64,000 nucleotides of DNA. It comes from Aeromicrobium massiliense JC14 (GTDB lineage: Bacteria > Actinomycetota > Actinomycetes > Propionibacteriales > Nocardioidaceae). The translations under genes and the position numbers were made by a program. The DNA lies in the NCBI RefSeq assembly GCF_000312105.1, contig NZ_HE978637.1, positions 764,534 through 828,533 of the forward strand, in the 5' to 3' direction. Under the pieces are notes generated by a model, which worked only from the letters and a program-made list of their open reading frames with translations, was not told the origin of the DNA and did no database searches. Positions 9,450 to 17,080 of this stretch are shown here, piece after piece; within the stretch, counting starts at the first letter, position 1, and each line of letters begins with the position of its first letter.

Positions 9450-9473
9450 GGCGCGCACCGGAGGGTGCGCGCC
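9450..9473 (+). terminator. Terminator after parE
   Basis: Perfect 10-bp stem GGCGCGCACC / GGTGCGCGCC with a GGAG loop, beginning 4 nt after the parE stop. Confidence 0.8.
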
Positions 9474-9563
9474 TTGCCGGGGCCGTGTTTACTCGGCCTC
9501 GCCGGGGGTCACGTTCCCCGGCCCGCCGTCGGGCGTCCCGGCGCCGCCGAGAGGGAGAGAACC

Positions 9564-10112
9564 CTGCACGCAGCCGAAGACCTCGTGGTCCTGCTCGACG
9601 CCGAGCACCGGCCGTCGGGCACCGCGCCGCGCCGCGAGGTGCACACCACCCGCACCCCGCTCCATCTCGCCTTCTCCTGCTACCTGCTGGACGAGGCCGG
9701 ACGCGTGCTGCTCACCCGCCGGGCGACCTCGAAGCAAACCTTCGCGGGCGTGTGGACGAACTCCTTCTGCGGACACCCTCGTCCGCACGAGCCGATGGAG
9801 GACGCCGTGCACCGCTACGCCACCCGCGAGCTCGGCACGACGCTGCGCGACCTGCGCTGCGTGCTGCCGACGTTCCGCTACCGCGCCGTCGACGCGTCCG
9901 GGATCGTGGAGAACGAGGTGTGCCCGGTCTTCGTGGCCACCTGCGACGGCCCGCTGCGGCCGAACCCGGACGAGGTCGACGCCCTGCGCTGGGTGACCGA
10001 CACCGAGCTGCGCGACGCGGTGGCGGCCGCCCCGTGGGCGCTCAGCCCGTGGATGGTGGAGCAGATGGCCGAGCTCGAGTCGTCCGGTGCGTGGGGGCGG
10101 GTGGCTTCGTGA
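9564..10112 (+). CDS. idi: Isopentenyl-diphosphate delta-isomerase, type I
   Basis: Interconverts isopentenyl and dimethylallyl diphosphate, providing the allylic starter for carotenoid chains. The Nudix-fold protein shows PLHLAFSCYLLDEAGRVLLTRRA, the catalytic-Cys motif TNSFCGHP (residues about 69-76) and the glutamate motif IVENEVCPVF. With a start at CTG 9564 the product is 182 residues, the family norm. GAGAGGGAGAG ends a few bases before this CTG, and no ATG/GTG/TTG fits that site; the next candidate, GTG 9585, is too far from it and would remove conserved residues. First gene of the C50 carotenoid operon; its TGA overlaps the crtB start. Confidence 0.92.
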   Translation: MHAAEDLVVLLDAEHRPSGTAPRREVHTTRTPLHLAFSCYLLDEAGRVLLTRRATSKQTFAGVWTNSFCGHPRPHEPMEDAVHRYATRELGTTLRDLRCVLPTFRYRAVDASGIVENEVCPVFVATCDGPLRPNPDEVDALRWVTDTELRDAVAAAPWALSPWMVEQMAELESSGAWGRVAS

Positions 10113-10996
10113 TGTTGCTCGACCGCCGAGGATCCGCCCGGCCGTGCCCGGCCGACCAGTACGACGCGCTCGCCACGTCGACCGCGCGGCTGGTGATCCG
10201 CCGCTACTCCACGTCGTTCGGCCTGGCCGCGCGCCTGCTGGACGAGCCGGTGCGCACCCACGTCCGCAACGTCTACGCGCTGGTCCGGGTGGCCGACGAG
10301 ATCGTCGACGCGCCGCGGCCGGGGGAGGGCGATGAGGCTCGCCGCACGCTGCTGGACGCGCTGGAGACCGAGACGCTGGCCGCGATGACCAGCGGCCACA
10401 GCGCCAACCTGGTCGTGCACGCGTTCGCCCGCACGGCCGTCGCGCGCGGCATCGAGCCGGCGCTCGTCACCCCGTTCTTCGCCTCCATGCGCACCGACCT
10501 GGACGTCCTGGAGCACGACCAGGAGAGCCTGGACGCGTACGTGTACGGCTCGGCCGAGGTCGTCGGGCTCATGTGCCTGCGCGTGTTCCTGCGCGACGAG
10601 ACCGACCCGCAGGGCGCCTACGCGGCCCTGCACCCGGGCGCGTGCCGCCTCGGCGCGGCGTTCCAGAAGCTGAACTTCCTGCGCGACCTGGCCGCCGACC
10701 ACGAGGAGCTCGGCCGGCGCTACTTCCCGGGCATCGACCCGGCCGCGCTCACCACCGCCCAGCGCGACGCCGTGCTCGACGACATCGAGGCCGACCTGCA
10801 GGTGGCGGCCGCGGCGATCGAGCAGCTGCCGCCAAGCAGCCGCCGCGCCGTCCGGGTCGCGCACACGCTGTTCGCCGAGCTGGCCCGGCGCCTGCGGCGC
10901 ACGCCGGCCGAGCAGATCCGCACCGAGCGCGTCCGCGTGCCCAACACGGTCAAGTCGCGCCTGGTGGCGCGCGAGCTGCTGCGAGGACGCTCGTGA
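10112..10996 (+). CDS. crtB: Phytoene synthase
   Basis: Head-to-head condensation of two geranylgeranyl diphosphates to 15-cis-phytoene. A 294-residue squalene/phytoene synthase fold. The first Asp-rich motif is VADEIVD (about residue 56) and the second is NFLRDLAADHEELGRRYFP (about 190). YSTSFGLAARLL near the N-terminus and VPNTVKSRLVARELL at the end are usual for bacterial CrtB. The ATG at 10112 overlaps the idi stop by one base (TGATG), and a GTG at 10109 is possible. The crtB stop overlaps the crtI start (GTGA). The substrate-forming crtE is not in the window. Confidence 0.95.
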   Translation: MLLDRRGSARPCPADQYDALATSTARLVIRRYSTSFGLAARLLDEPVRTHVRNVYALVRVADEIVDAPRPGEGDEARRTLLDALETETLAAMTSGHSANLVVHAFARTAVARGIEPALVTPFFASMRTDLDVLEHDQESLDAYVYGSAEVVGLMCLRVFLRDETDPQGAYAALHPGACRLGAAFQKLNFLRDLAADHEELGRRYFPGIDPAALTTAQRDAVLDDIEADLQVAAAAIEQLPPSSRRAVRVAHTLFAELARRLRRTPAEQIRTERVRVPNTVKSRLVARELLRGRS

Positions 10997-12570
10997 GCGC
11001 CCGCGAGCCCGGCCGCGCCGTCGTCGTCGGCGGCGGCGTCGCGGGCCTGGCCACGGCGGCGCTGCTGGCCCGCGACGGCTGGTCGGTGGACCTGGTGGAG
11101 AAGCAGCCCGCCCTCGGCGGCCGCGCCGGCACGTGGGAGCAGGACGGCTTCCGGTTCGACACCGGACCGTCCTGGTACCTCATGCCCGAGGTGTTCGAGC
11201 ACTTCTTCGCGCTCATGGGCACCAGCGCCGACGCCGAGCTCGACCTCGTGCGGCTCGACCCCGCGTACCGGGTCTTCTTCGAGCAGCACGACGAGCCGCT
11301 CGAGATGACCGGCGACCGCACGGCGAACGTCGCCGCCTTCGAGGCGGTGGAGCCCGGGGCCGGGCCGGCGCTGGAGCGTTACCTGGACTCCGCGCGCGAC
11401 GTCTACGACCTGGCGGTGCAGCGGTTCCTGTACGGCACGTTCGCCTCGCGGACGTCGATCGTGCGTCCCGACGTGCTCCGCCGCGGCCCGCGTCTGGCCC
11501 GCCTGCTCACCCAGTCGCTGGAGTCGTTCGTGGCCCGCCGGTTCACCGACCCGCGGCTTCGCCAGGTGCTGGGCTACCCGGCGGTCTTCCTCGGCACCTC
11601 GCCCGAGCGCGCGCCCAGCCTCTACCACCTGATGAGCTGGCTCGACCTCGACGACGGCGTCTACTACCCGCAGGGCGGCTTCGGCACGTTCGTGGACGCG
11701 CTGGTGCGCGTCGCCGAGCGGGCCGGGGTCCGGCTGCACACGTCGACCCCCGCGACCGCCGTGGAGGTCGAGCGCGACGGACGCCCGCGGGTCCGCGGCA
11801 TCCGCGTCCGGACGCCCGGGGGAGCCGACACGCTCGTCGAGGCCGACCTCGTCGTCGGCGCGGCCGACCTGCACCACGTCGAGACGCAGCTCGTGCCGGC
11901 CGACCTGCGCACGTACGACGAGGACTACTGGGCCCGGCGCGACCCCGGGCCCGGTGCGGTGCTCGCGTGCCTGGGCGTGCGCGGCGAGCTGCCGCAGCTC
12001 GCGCACCACACGCTGTTCTTCACCGAGGACTGGCGGTCGAACTTCGACGCCATCTTCGAGACGCCGAGCCGCGTGCCCGACCCGGCCTCGCTGTACGTGT
12101 GCCGCCCGTCGGCGACCGACCCGAGCGTCGCGCCGGTCGGCCACGAGAACCTGTTCGTGCTGGTGCCGGTGCCGGCCGACCCGGGCCTGGGCCGCGGCGG
12201 TCTCGACGGCGCCGGCGACGCGGTCGTCGAGAAGGCGGTCGACGCCGCCATCGCGACCATCGCCGACAAGGCGGGCGTGCCCGACCTCGCCGAGCGCGTC
12301 GTGGTGCGCCGCAGCATCGCGCCGGGCGACTTCGCCGCCGACCTGAACGCGTGGTCCGGCGGCGCCCTCGGCCCTGCGCACGTGCTGCGGCAGAGCGCGT
12401 TCTTCCGGGCCGGCAACGCGTCGCGGACGATCGACGGACTCGTGTACGCCGGCAACGGCACGATTCCCGGCATCGGCCTGCCGATGTGCCTGATCAGCGC
12501 CGAGCTCGCGCTCAAGCGCGTCCGCGGCGACCGCACGACCACCCCGCTGCCCGTGGGTGACCGCCCGTGA
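10993..12570 (+). CDS. crtI: Phytoene desaturase
   Basis: FAD-dependent desaturase that converts phytoene to lycopene. Residues 9-60 hold the dinucleotide-binding motif VVVGGGVAGLATAALLARDG followed by VEKQPALGGRAGTWEQDGF and DTGPSWYLMP. The C-terminus has the family signature DGLVYAGNGTIPGIGLPMCLIS, with Asn and Ile where many homologues carry AGTHPGGG. The 525-residue length is normal. The GTG at 10993 overlaps the crtB TGA. The stop overlaps the GTG of the 80-bp element inserted before the next gene, so coupling to the cyclase genes runs through that element. Confidence 0.95.
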   Translation: MSAREPGRAVVVGGGVAGLATAALLARDGWSVDLVEKQPALGGRAGTWEQDGFRFDTGPSWYLMPEVFEHFFALMGTSADAELDLVRLDPAYRVFFEQHDEPLEMTGDRTANVAAFEAVEPGAGPALERYLDSARDVYDLAVQRFLYGTFASRTSIVRPDVLRRGPRLARLLTQSLESFVARRFTDPRLRQVLGYPAVFLGTSPERAPSLYHLMSWLDLDDGVYYPQGGFGTFVDALVRVAERAGVRLHTSTPATAVEVERDGRPRVRGIRVRTPGGADTLVEADLVVGAADLHHVETQLVPADLRTYDEDYWARRDPGPGAVLACLGVRGELPQLAHHTLFFTEDWRSNFDAIFETPSRVPDPASLYVCRPSATDPSVAPVGHENLFVLVPVPADPGLGRGGLDGAGDAVVEKAVDAAIATIADKAGVPDLAERVVVRRSIAPGDFAADLNAWSGGALGPAHVLRQSAFFRAGNASRTIDGLVYAGNGTIPGIGLPMCLISAELALKRVRGDRTTTPLPVGDRP

Positions 12571-12646
12571 GCGAGCGCAGCGAGCGAGCCATGAGCCTCG
12601 TCACGGGCGGGCCTACGTACCGTTCCTTCTCCACGGAGGACCGCCG
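12567..12646 (+). repeat. 80-bp translational-coupler element, diverged copy
   Basis: Exactly 80 bp and, by eye, about 66/80 identical to the tandem units at 38188-38427. The first 26 bases are identical. It lies between crtI and the first lycopene cyclase gene, beginning with a GTG that overlaps the crtI stop and ending just before the cyclase GTG. GGAGG at its 3' end serves as the Shine-Dalgarno sequence of that gene. Confidence 0.85.
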
Positions 12647-12650
12647 GTGA
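12567..12650 (+). CDS. 27-codon mini-ORF within the 80-bp element
   Basis: GTG to TGA, reading VSERSERAMSLVTGG and ending in TEDRR. The stop overlaps the GTG of the cyclase gene by 2 nt. The same frame, length and end overlap are kept in the units at 38188-38431 despite about 18% base divergence. Whether the peptide matters or only its translation is unknown. Confidence 0.4.
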   Translation: MSERSERAMSLVTGGPTYRSFSTEDRR

Positions 12651-12997
12651 GCGCGCTGTACCTGCTGGCGATCGTCGGGTCCACGGTCTGCATGGGCCTG
12701 GTCGACCGGCGCTGGCGGCTGTTCCTGTTCGACCGTCCGCGCCGGGCCGCCGGCGTCGTGGCGGCCGGCGTCGCGTTCTTCCTCGCGTGGGACGTCGTGG
12801 CGATCTCGCTGGGCATCTACGAGCGGGGCGACTCGCCGGCGATGACCGGGCTCGAGGTGGCCGACGAGCTGCCGGTCGAGGAGATCTTCTTCGTGCTGTT
12901 CTTCTGCTACCTGACGATGGTGCTCCACCGCCTGCTGCTGCGGGTCGTGCTGCCGGCGCTCGACGCCCGTCCGGTCGGTGGGAGGAGCGGCCGATGA
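12647..12997 (+). CDS. crtYe: Lycopene cyclase domain protein (CrtYe/CrtYc type), first half
   Basis: One subunit of the heterodimeric membrane lycopene cyclase that closes the end rings in C50 carotenoids. The 116-residue protein has three predicted membrane spans: an N-terminal YLLAIVGSTVCMGLV, then AAGVVAAGVAFFLAWDVVAI, and EIFFVLFFCYLTMVL. The family motif WDVVAISLGIY and the acidic LPVEEIFF are present. The GTG at 12647 has GGAGGA 7 nt upstream, inside the 80-bp element. Its TGA overlaps the ATG of the second half (ATGA). Epsilon and gamma cyclase halves cannot be separated by eye, so the letter is tentative. Confidence 0.87.
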   Translation: MSALYLLAIVGSTVCMGLVDRRWRLFLFDRPRRAAGVVAAGVAFFLAWDVVAISLGIYERGDSPAMTGLEVADELPVEEIFFVLFFCYLTMVLHRLLLRVVLPALDARPVGGRSGR

Positions 12998-13305
12998 CCT
13001 ACGCGACCCTCGCGGTGCCCTTCGTGGGCCTGGCCGCCGCGCTGCTCGCCGTCGCCGCGGCCGTGCGGCGTCCGGGACGCCGGTGGTGGACGGCCACGGG
13101 CCTGACGCTGCTCTCGCTGCTGGTGCTCACGGCGGTCTTCGACAACGTGATGATCGCCGCCGACCTGTTCCGGTACGACGACGCGATCACGTCCGGGCTG
13201 CGGGTCGGCCTCGCGCCGCTGGAGGACTTCGCGTGGCCGCTGGCCGCGGGCCTCGGCCTGCCCGCGGTGGCGCTGCTCGTGGGACGCGACGAGGTGCCGG
13301 CATGA
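12994..13305 (+). CDS. crtYf: Lycopene cyclase domain protein (CrtYf/CrtYd type), second half
   Basis: Partner of the preceding gene in the heterodimeric lycopene cyclase. The 103-residue protein has three hydrophobic segments: ATLAVPFVGLAAALLAVAAAV, LTLLSLLVLTAVFDNVMIAADL and FAWPLAAGLGLPAVALLV. The family motif DNVMIAADLFRYD and the acidic LEDFAWPL are clear. GGAGGAGCGG precedes the ATG at 12994. Start and stop codons overlap the neighbours at both ends, which points to equimolar translation with crtYe and crtEb. Gene letter tentative. Confidence 0.87.
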   Translation: MTYATLAVPFVGLAAALLAVAAAVRRPGRRWWTATGLTLLSLLVLTAVFDNVMIAADLFRYDDAITSGLRVGLAPLEDFAWPLAAGLGLPAVALLVGRDEVPA

Positions 13306-14195
13306 GCGCGGTGTCGCACGGCGGCGCGCCGGCGCGGCACCCGCTGCGCCAGGTGCTGGGGTCGTCCCGGCCGCTCAGCTGGGTCAACACGGCCTACCCG
13401 TTCGGGGCCGCGTACCTGCTGGCCGGCGGCGGTGTCGACCTGGCCTTCGTCGTCGGCGTCCTGTACTTCCTGGTGCCGTACAACCTGCTGATGTACGGCG
13501 TGAACGACGTCTTCGACTACGAGTCCGACGTGCGCAACCCGCGCAAGGGCGGCGTCGAGGGCGTCGTGCTCGACCGCCGTGTGCACCGCACGACGATCGT
13601 CGCCGCGGTGACCAGCAACGTGCCGTTCCTGGTCGCGCTGCTCGTGCTCGGCGACCTGCGATCGGCGCTCGTGCTGGCGGTCAGCGTGTTCGCGGTGGTC
13701 GCCTACTCGGCGCCGGGCCTGCGGTTCAAGGAACGGCCGTTCCTGGACTCGGTCACGTCCAGCACGCACTTCGTCAGCCCGGCCGTGGTCGGCCTGGCGC
13801 TGGCCGGTGCGTCGCTCACCGACAACGCCGCGGCCCTCGTCGGCTTCTTCCTGTGGGGCATGGGCTCGCACGCGTTCGGAGCGGTGCAGGACGTCGAGGC
13901 CGACCGGGCCGGCGGCATCGGGTCGATCGGCACCGTCCTCGGAGCCGCACCCACCACGTGGTTCGCGCTCGGCTGCTACGTGGTGGGCGGCCTGGTGCTG
14001 CTCACGCTGCCGTGGCCCTACACCCTGGCGGCCGCCCTCGCCGTGCCGTACGTGCTCAACGTGCTGCCGTTCCTGCGGCTGCGCGACGCCGACTGCGAGC
14101 GGGCGAACGCCGGCTGGCGGCGCTTCCTGTGGCTGAACTACCTGACCGGCTTCCTGCTCACGCAGCTGCTGATCTGGCCGCACGTCTCCTGGTGA
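13302..14195 (+). CDS. crtEb: UbiA-family prenyltransferase, lycopene elongase
   Basis: Adds dimethylallyl units to lycopene ends to make C50 chains in decaprenoxanthin/sarcinaxanthin-type pathways. The 297-residue membrane protein has about eight hydrophobic spans. The two Asp-rich motifs of UbiA enzymes are VNDVFDYESDVRNPRK (about residues 64-79) and QDVEADRAGGIGSIGT. The gene order crtB-crtI-crtYe-crtYf-crtEb is that of Corynebacterium and Micrococcus C50 clusters, which is the main reason for this call over other UbiA activities. The ATG at 13302 overlaps the crtYf stop. No terminator is evident downstream. Confidence 0.9.
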   Translation: MSAVSHGGAPARHPLRQVLGSSRPLSWVNTAYPFGAAYLLAGGGVDLAFVVGVLYFLVPYNLLMYGVNDVFDYESDVRNPRKGGVEGVVLDRRVHRTTIVAAVTSNVPFLVALLVLGDLRSALVLAVSVFAVVAYSAPGLRFKERPFLDSVTSSTHFVSPAVVGLALAGASLTDNAAALVGFFLWGMGSHAFGAVQDVEADRAGGIGSIGTVLGAAPTTWFALGCYVVGGLVLLTLPWPYTLAAALAVPYVLNVLPFLRLRDADCERANAGWRRFLWLNYLTGFLLTQLLIWPHVSW

Positions 14196-14340
14196 CGACC
14201 GGGGGAGGGCGGACGGTCACGGTTCTGCCGATTCCGGTCGCCTCCTCGGTCGCCGAGGGGTAGCGTCGACGTCACCCGGGCCGGGCCCAGACCCCGCCGA
14301 CGACCTGGTCTCTCGGTCGTCGACATGGTCTGGATGCGCG

Positions 14341-14733
14341 ATGAACTGGTCGTACCACGTCCTGCTCCCCGGTGAGCCCCGCAGCGCGGGCCACGCACGG
14401 GTGTTCGCCCACGGCGTGCTGGAGGACCACGAGCTGAGCCGCCTGCGCGGCGACGTGTCGCTGGTCGTCGGCGAGCTCGCCGCCAACGCCGCGGTCCACG
14501 CGCGGACGCCGTTCGTCGTGACCGTGTCCGGGCACAGCACGGCGTTGTTCGTCCGCGTGCGCGACCTGGCCCCGTCCGCGCCCGTGCTGCGCCAGCTCGT
14601 CGGCCGCGCGGACGACGACCCGGCCCTCGGTGGACGCGGCCTCATGCTGGTCGAGGCGGTCAGCACGGCGTGGGGCGTCGATCCGGGCCCGGGTGGAGGC
14701 AAGTCCGTGTGGGCCATGTTCGACCTCGACTGA
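14341..14733 (+). CDS. ATP-binding protein of the anti-sigma-factor kinase (HATPase_c_2) fold
   Basis: A 130-residue stand-alone GHKL ATPase domain like RsbW/SpoIIAB, which in other systems binds a sigma factor or phosphorylates an anti-anti-sigma protein. The N box is VVGELAANAAVHA (about residue 43), and the G boxes are VRVRDLAPSAP and GGRGLMLVEAVSTAWGV. No partner sigma factor, STAS protein or PP2C phosphatase is nearby, so its target is unknown. The 145-bp upstream region has TAGCGT at 14261-14266 and a small hairpin (CGACGACC / GGTCGTCG), so it is probably transcribed separately from the carotenoid operon. No clear Shine-Dalgarno supports the ATG at 14341. Confidence 0.85.
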   Translation: MNWSYHVLLPGEPRSAGHARVFAHGVLEDHELSRLRGDVSLVVGELAANAAVHARTPFVVTVSGHSTALFVRVRDLAPSAPVLRQLVGRADDDPALGGRGLMLVEAVSTAWGVDPGPGGGKSVWAMFDLD

Positions 14734-14743
14734 ACCTCAGCCC

Positions 14744-15481
14744 TCAGACGCCGCGGTGCAGCCGGTCGCGCCAGCGCAGCCACGGCGGGCTCGTGCGCCA
14801 GTTCAGCTCCAGCGTGGTCCGCGCCCGTCCGAAGCGTCGTCGCATCTGGGCACCGCCCCGCACCGACCGCGCCGAGACCCCCACCACGACCGGCACGAGC
14901 CGGATGCGGCGAGCCGGGCCCAGGGCGAAGGCGAGGTCCATGTCGTCGTGCACGTCCGCGTCGCGGTGCACGGACGCGGCGACGGCAGTCCAGGACGTGC
15001 GGCGCAGCGCCATGTTCGAGCCCCACAGCACGGTGTGGCCCAGCGCGAGGTGCGAGGTCACGTAGTACGCGCCGAGGTAGACGACGGTGAGCATGACCCG
15101 CAGGCCGCGCGGTCCGTCGCGGAAGACGCCCAGCCCGGTCACCGCGTCCAGGCGCGGGTCGCGCTCGAGCGGGGCGACGAGCCGTTCCAGCCAGCGCCGG
15201 TCCGGCAGGCTGTCGGCGTCGCAGCGGACGATCACGTCCCCGGTCGCCGCGTCGTAGCCGGTCGCGGCCGCCCGCGGGATGCCTCGACGTGGCTCGGTGA
15301 CGACCCGGGCGCCGTGGGCTCGGGCGACGGCGGCTGAGGCGTCCGTCGAGCCGTTGTCGACCACGACGACCTGGTCCGGCGGCCGGGTCTGCCGTCCGAC
15401 CCGCTCGAGGCAGTGGGCGAGGGCGGTGGCGTCGTCGAGCACCGGCACGACGACGGTCACGCGGGCGCGGACGGACGTCAC
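14744..15481 (-). CDS. Glycosyltransferase family 2 protein
   Basis: A 245-residue GT-A fold transferase that uses a nucleotide-sugar donor. VVVPVLDDATALAHCLERV opens the domain, VVVDNGSTDASAAVA is the nucleotide-binding motif, and VIVRCDADSLPDRRWL contains the DxD metal site. Later NMALRRTSW and DADVHDDMDLAFAL supply the acceptor-side acidic residues. One hydrophobic stretch (LTVVYLGAYYVTSHLALG) may touch the membrane. The GTG at 15481 overlaps the stop of the upstream membrane-protein gene (GTGA), so the two are coupled. The sugar and acceptor are unknown. Last gene of the minus-strand run that begins at lprG. Confidence 0.88.
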   Translation of the reverse strand: MTSVRARVTVVVPVLDDATALAHCLERVGRQTRPPDQVVVVDNGSTDASAAVARAHGARVVTEPRRGIPRAAATGYDAATGDVIVRCDADSLPDRRWLERLVAPLERDPRLDAVTGLGVFRDGPRGLRVMLTVVYLGAYYVTSHLALGHTVLWGSNMALRRTSWTAVAASVHRDADVHDDMDLAFALGPARRIRLVPVVVGVSARSVRGGAQMRRRFGRARTTLELNWRTSPPWLRWRDRLHRGV

Positions 15482-16080
15482 CGCGCTGCGTCCGTCGGCC
15501 GGAGGCGACAGAGGACGACGGCCGCGACGAGGGCGCCCAGGCCGCCGGCCAGCAGGTCGCCGGCGGTGTCGCTCGCGCCGATCTGGATGCGGTCGTCGAG
15601 GTAGGTGTGACCGAGCCACTCGCCGAGCTCCCAGACGGCGGCCAGCACCAGCCCGAGCGCGGTGGTCAGCGCGGCCGAGCCGGCCCCGGATCGCGCCGCG
15701 GAGGGCTCGGGCAGCAGGCGGACGCGCGCGAGCGTCAGGTGGGCGACGGCGGCGATCAGCCCGGTGGCGATCGCGTGGACGACGAGGTCGAGCCAGTCGA
15801 CGGCCAGGTACCAGTCGAGCTGGGCGGCCCAGGCCGCCAGCAGGATCGTCGCGCAGAACGGCATGTCCAGGGCCGTGGGCAGGCCCAGCGCCCGCGGCAG
15901 CATGGTGCCGCCGAGCACGAGCAGGAACAGTGCCACGCCGACGAACCCGTACAGCGGCGCGGCCACCACCACGCTGGCCAGCGCCGCCGCGCGCAGCAGG
16001 TCGCCCGCCACCCACGTCGGGGCGGCGGGCGACCGGTGGTCGGCGGGCTCGGCGGCCCGGCTCAGAGGCGTCGCAGGCAC
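15478..16080 (-). CDS. Membrane protein, resembles DUF2238/YjdF
   Basis: A 200-residue integral membrane protein with about six hydrophobic spans. The C-terminal half contains VWELGEWLGHTYLDDRIQIGASDTAGDLLAGGLGA, whose acidic and His residues in a membrane context resemble the conserved part of DUF2238 (YjdF) proteins. That likeness is by pattern only. The GTG start at 16080 lies 19 bp inside the SRPBCC gene, and the stop overlaps the glycosyltransferase start. Coupling to both sides suggests a shared envelope-related role, but no function is established. Confidence 0.7.
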   Translation of the reverse strand: MPATPLSRAAEPADHRSPAAPTWVAGDLLRAAALASVVVAAPLYGFVGVALFLLVLGGTMLPRALGLPTALDMPFCATILLAAWAAQLDWYLAVDWLDLVVHAIATGLIAAVAHLTLARVRLLPEPSAARSGAGSAALTTALGLVLAAVWELGEWLGHTYLDDRIQIGASDTAGDLLAGGLGALVAAVVLCRLRPTDAAR

Positions 16081-16493
16081 TGTTCCATCTGCTCCGCGGC
16101 GTCGTCGCCGAGCTTCTTCAGGCCCAACGGCAGCAGCGGCTCGACCAGCTTGGCCGCCCCCTGCGGGTGGAACTCCGCGACGTAGCGCACCGTCGTCCGC
16201 GGGCCGTCCTGCTCGATCGTGATGGTGTCGTGCAGCTTCACCGAGCCGGCGTCGCCGTCGAGCTCGAGTCGGTGCGGCGCCTCGTGGACGACGACCGTGT
16301 AGGTCACCTCGGTCTCCTTCCCCAGCAGTTTGGAGACGTTCCGGTAGACCGTGCCCACCCCGCCGTCGCCGGAGACCCGCTCGGTCGACTGCGTCGGCGG
16401 GTCCCACTGCTCGGTCGTGGTGAAGTCGGACAGGAAGTCCCACACCGCCTGCTGGTCGGCGTCGACGGTGATGGTGCGGTCGATGTCAGGCAC
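16062..16493 (-). CDS. SRPBCC (START/Bet v1-fold) family protein
   Basis: A 143-residue hydrophobic-ligand-binding fold. It opens with IDRTITVDADQQAVWDFLSDFTTTEQWDP, the usual first strand and helices, has strands through VTYTVVVHEAPHRLELDG and TTVRYVAEFHP, and ends in the long C-terminal helix. Family members bind lipids, polyketides or aromatic compounds, or act as polyketide cyclases; the ligand is not predictable. The GTG at 16493 has CCGGAG upstream. The 3' end overlaps the membrane protein gene by 19 bp. Confidence 0.88.
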   Translation of the reverse strand: MPDIDRTITVDADQQAVWDFLSDFTTTEQWDPPTQSTERVSGDGGVGTVYRNVSKLLGKETEVTYTVVVHEAPHRLELDGDAGSVKLHDTITIEQDGPRTTVRYVAEFHPQGAAKLVEPLLPLGLKKLGDDAAEQMEQCLRRL

Positions 16494-16562
16494 GGTCGGC
16501 TCCGGAGGGGTCGGGGAACGGTCGTCGGCGTCGTACCCGCGGGCACGGGCCGTGAACCGTCC

Positions 16563-17060
16563 CTACTCCTGGACCGGCTCGAGCAGGCCGGAGTCGACGT
16601 CGTAGACGAAGCCGCCGACCTTGGCGCGGTCGCCGATCAGCGGGTGGCTGCGCACGCGGTGCAGGTCGTGGCGGATGGTCTGCTGCTGGTCGGTGATCGC
16701 GCCGAGCGTCATCCAGGAGGCATCGAGCCCGGCGCTCTGCGTGATCGCCTCGTGCAGCTCGTGCTCGGGCTTGGAGGCCATCGCGCAGCGAGTGTGCTCG
16801 ACGACCAGGATGCGCTCGACGCCGAGCAGGTGGACGCCCAGCACCAGGGCGACGAGCGCCTGGTCGGTGACGCGTCCGCCGGGGTTGCGCAGGATCTTGG
16901 CGTCGCCCGGCTGGAGCCCGATCATGCCCAGCGGGTCGATGCGCGAGTCCATGCAGGTCACCATGGCGACGCCGGCGCGGGCGACGCCGTCGAAGCCGGC
17001 GAGGTCGAAGCGGGACGCGAAGTCCGCATTGGCGTTCAGGAGGTCGTCGAAGTCACCCAT
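16563..17060 (-). CDS. Beta-class carbonic anhydrase
   Basis: Zinc enzyme for reversible CO2 hydration. The first zinc ligand and Asp-Arg dyad are in VTCMDSRIDPLGM (about residue 38), and the second His/Cys pair is in VVEHTRCAM (about 95). GDAKILRNPGGRVTD is the usual linker. At 165 residues it belongs to the short type found in actinobacteria. The start at 17060 is favoured because TACGCT lies 7 nt upstream and homologues begin with a similar MG.FDDLL. An ATG at 17084 overlapping the MFS stop (ATGA) would add eight residues. Both starts could be used from different transcripts. Confidence 0.92.
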   Translation of the reverse strand: MGDFDDLLNANADFASRFDLAGFDGVARAGVAMVTCMDSRIDPLGMIGLQPGDAKILRNPGGRVTDQALVALVLGVHLLGVERILVVEHTRCAMASKPEHELHEAITQSAGLDASWMTLGAITDQQQTIRHDLHRVRSHPLIGDRAKVGGFVYDVDSGLLEPVQE

Positions 17061-17067
17061 GACGGCG

Positions 17068-17073
17068 AGCGTA
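17068..17073 (-). promoter_or_regulatory. Probable leaderless -10 element (TACGCT) of the carbonic anhydrase gene
   Basis: Lies just inside the 5' end of the longer reading frame and 7 nt before the ATG at 17060. Confidence 0.4.
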
Positions 17074-17080
17074 TCGAGAC

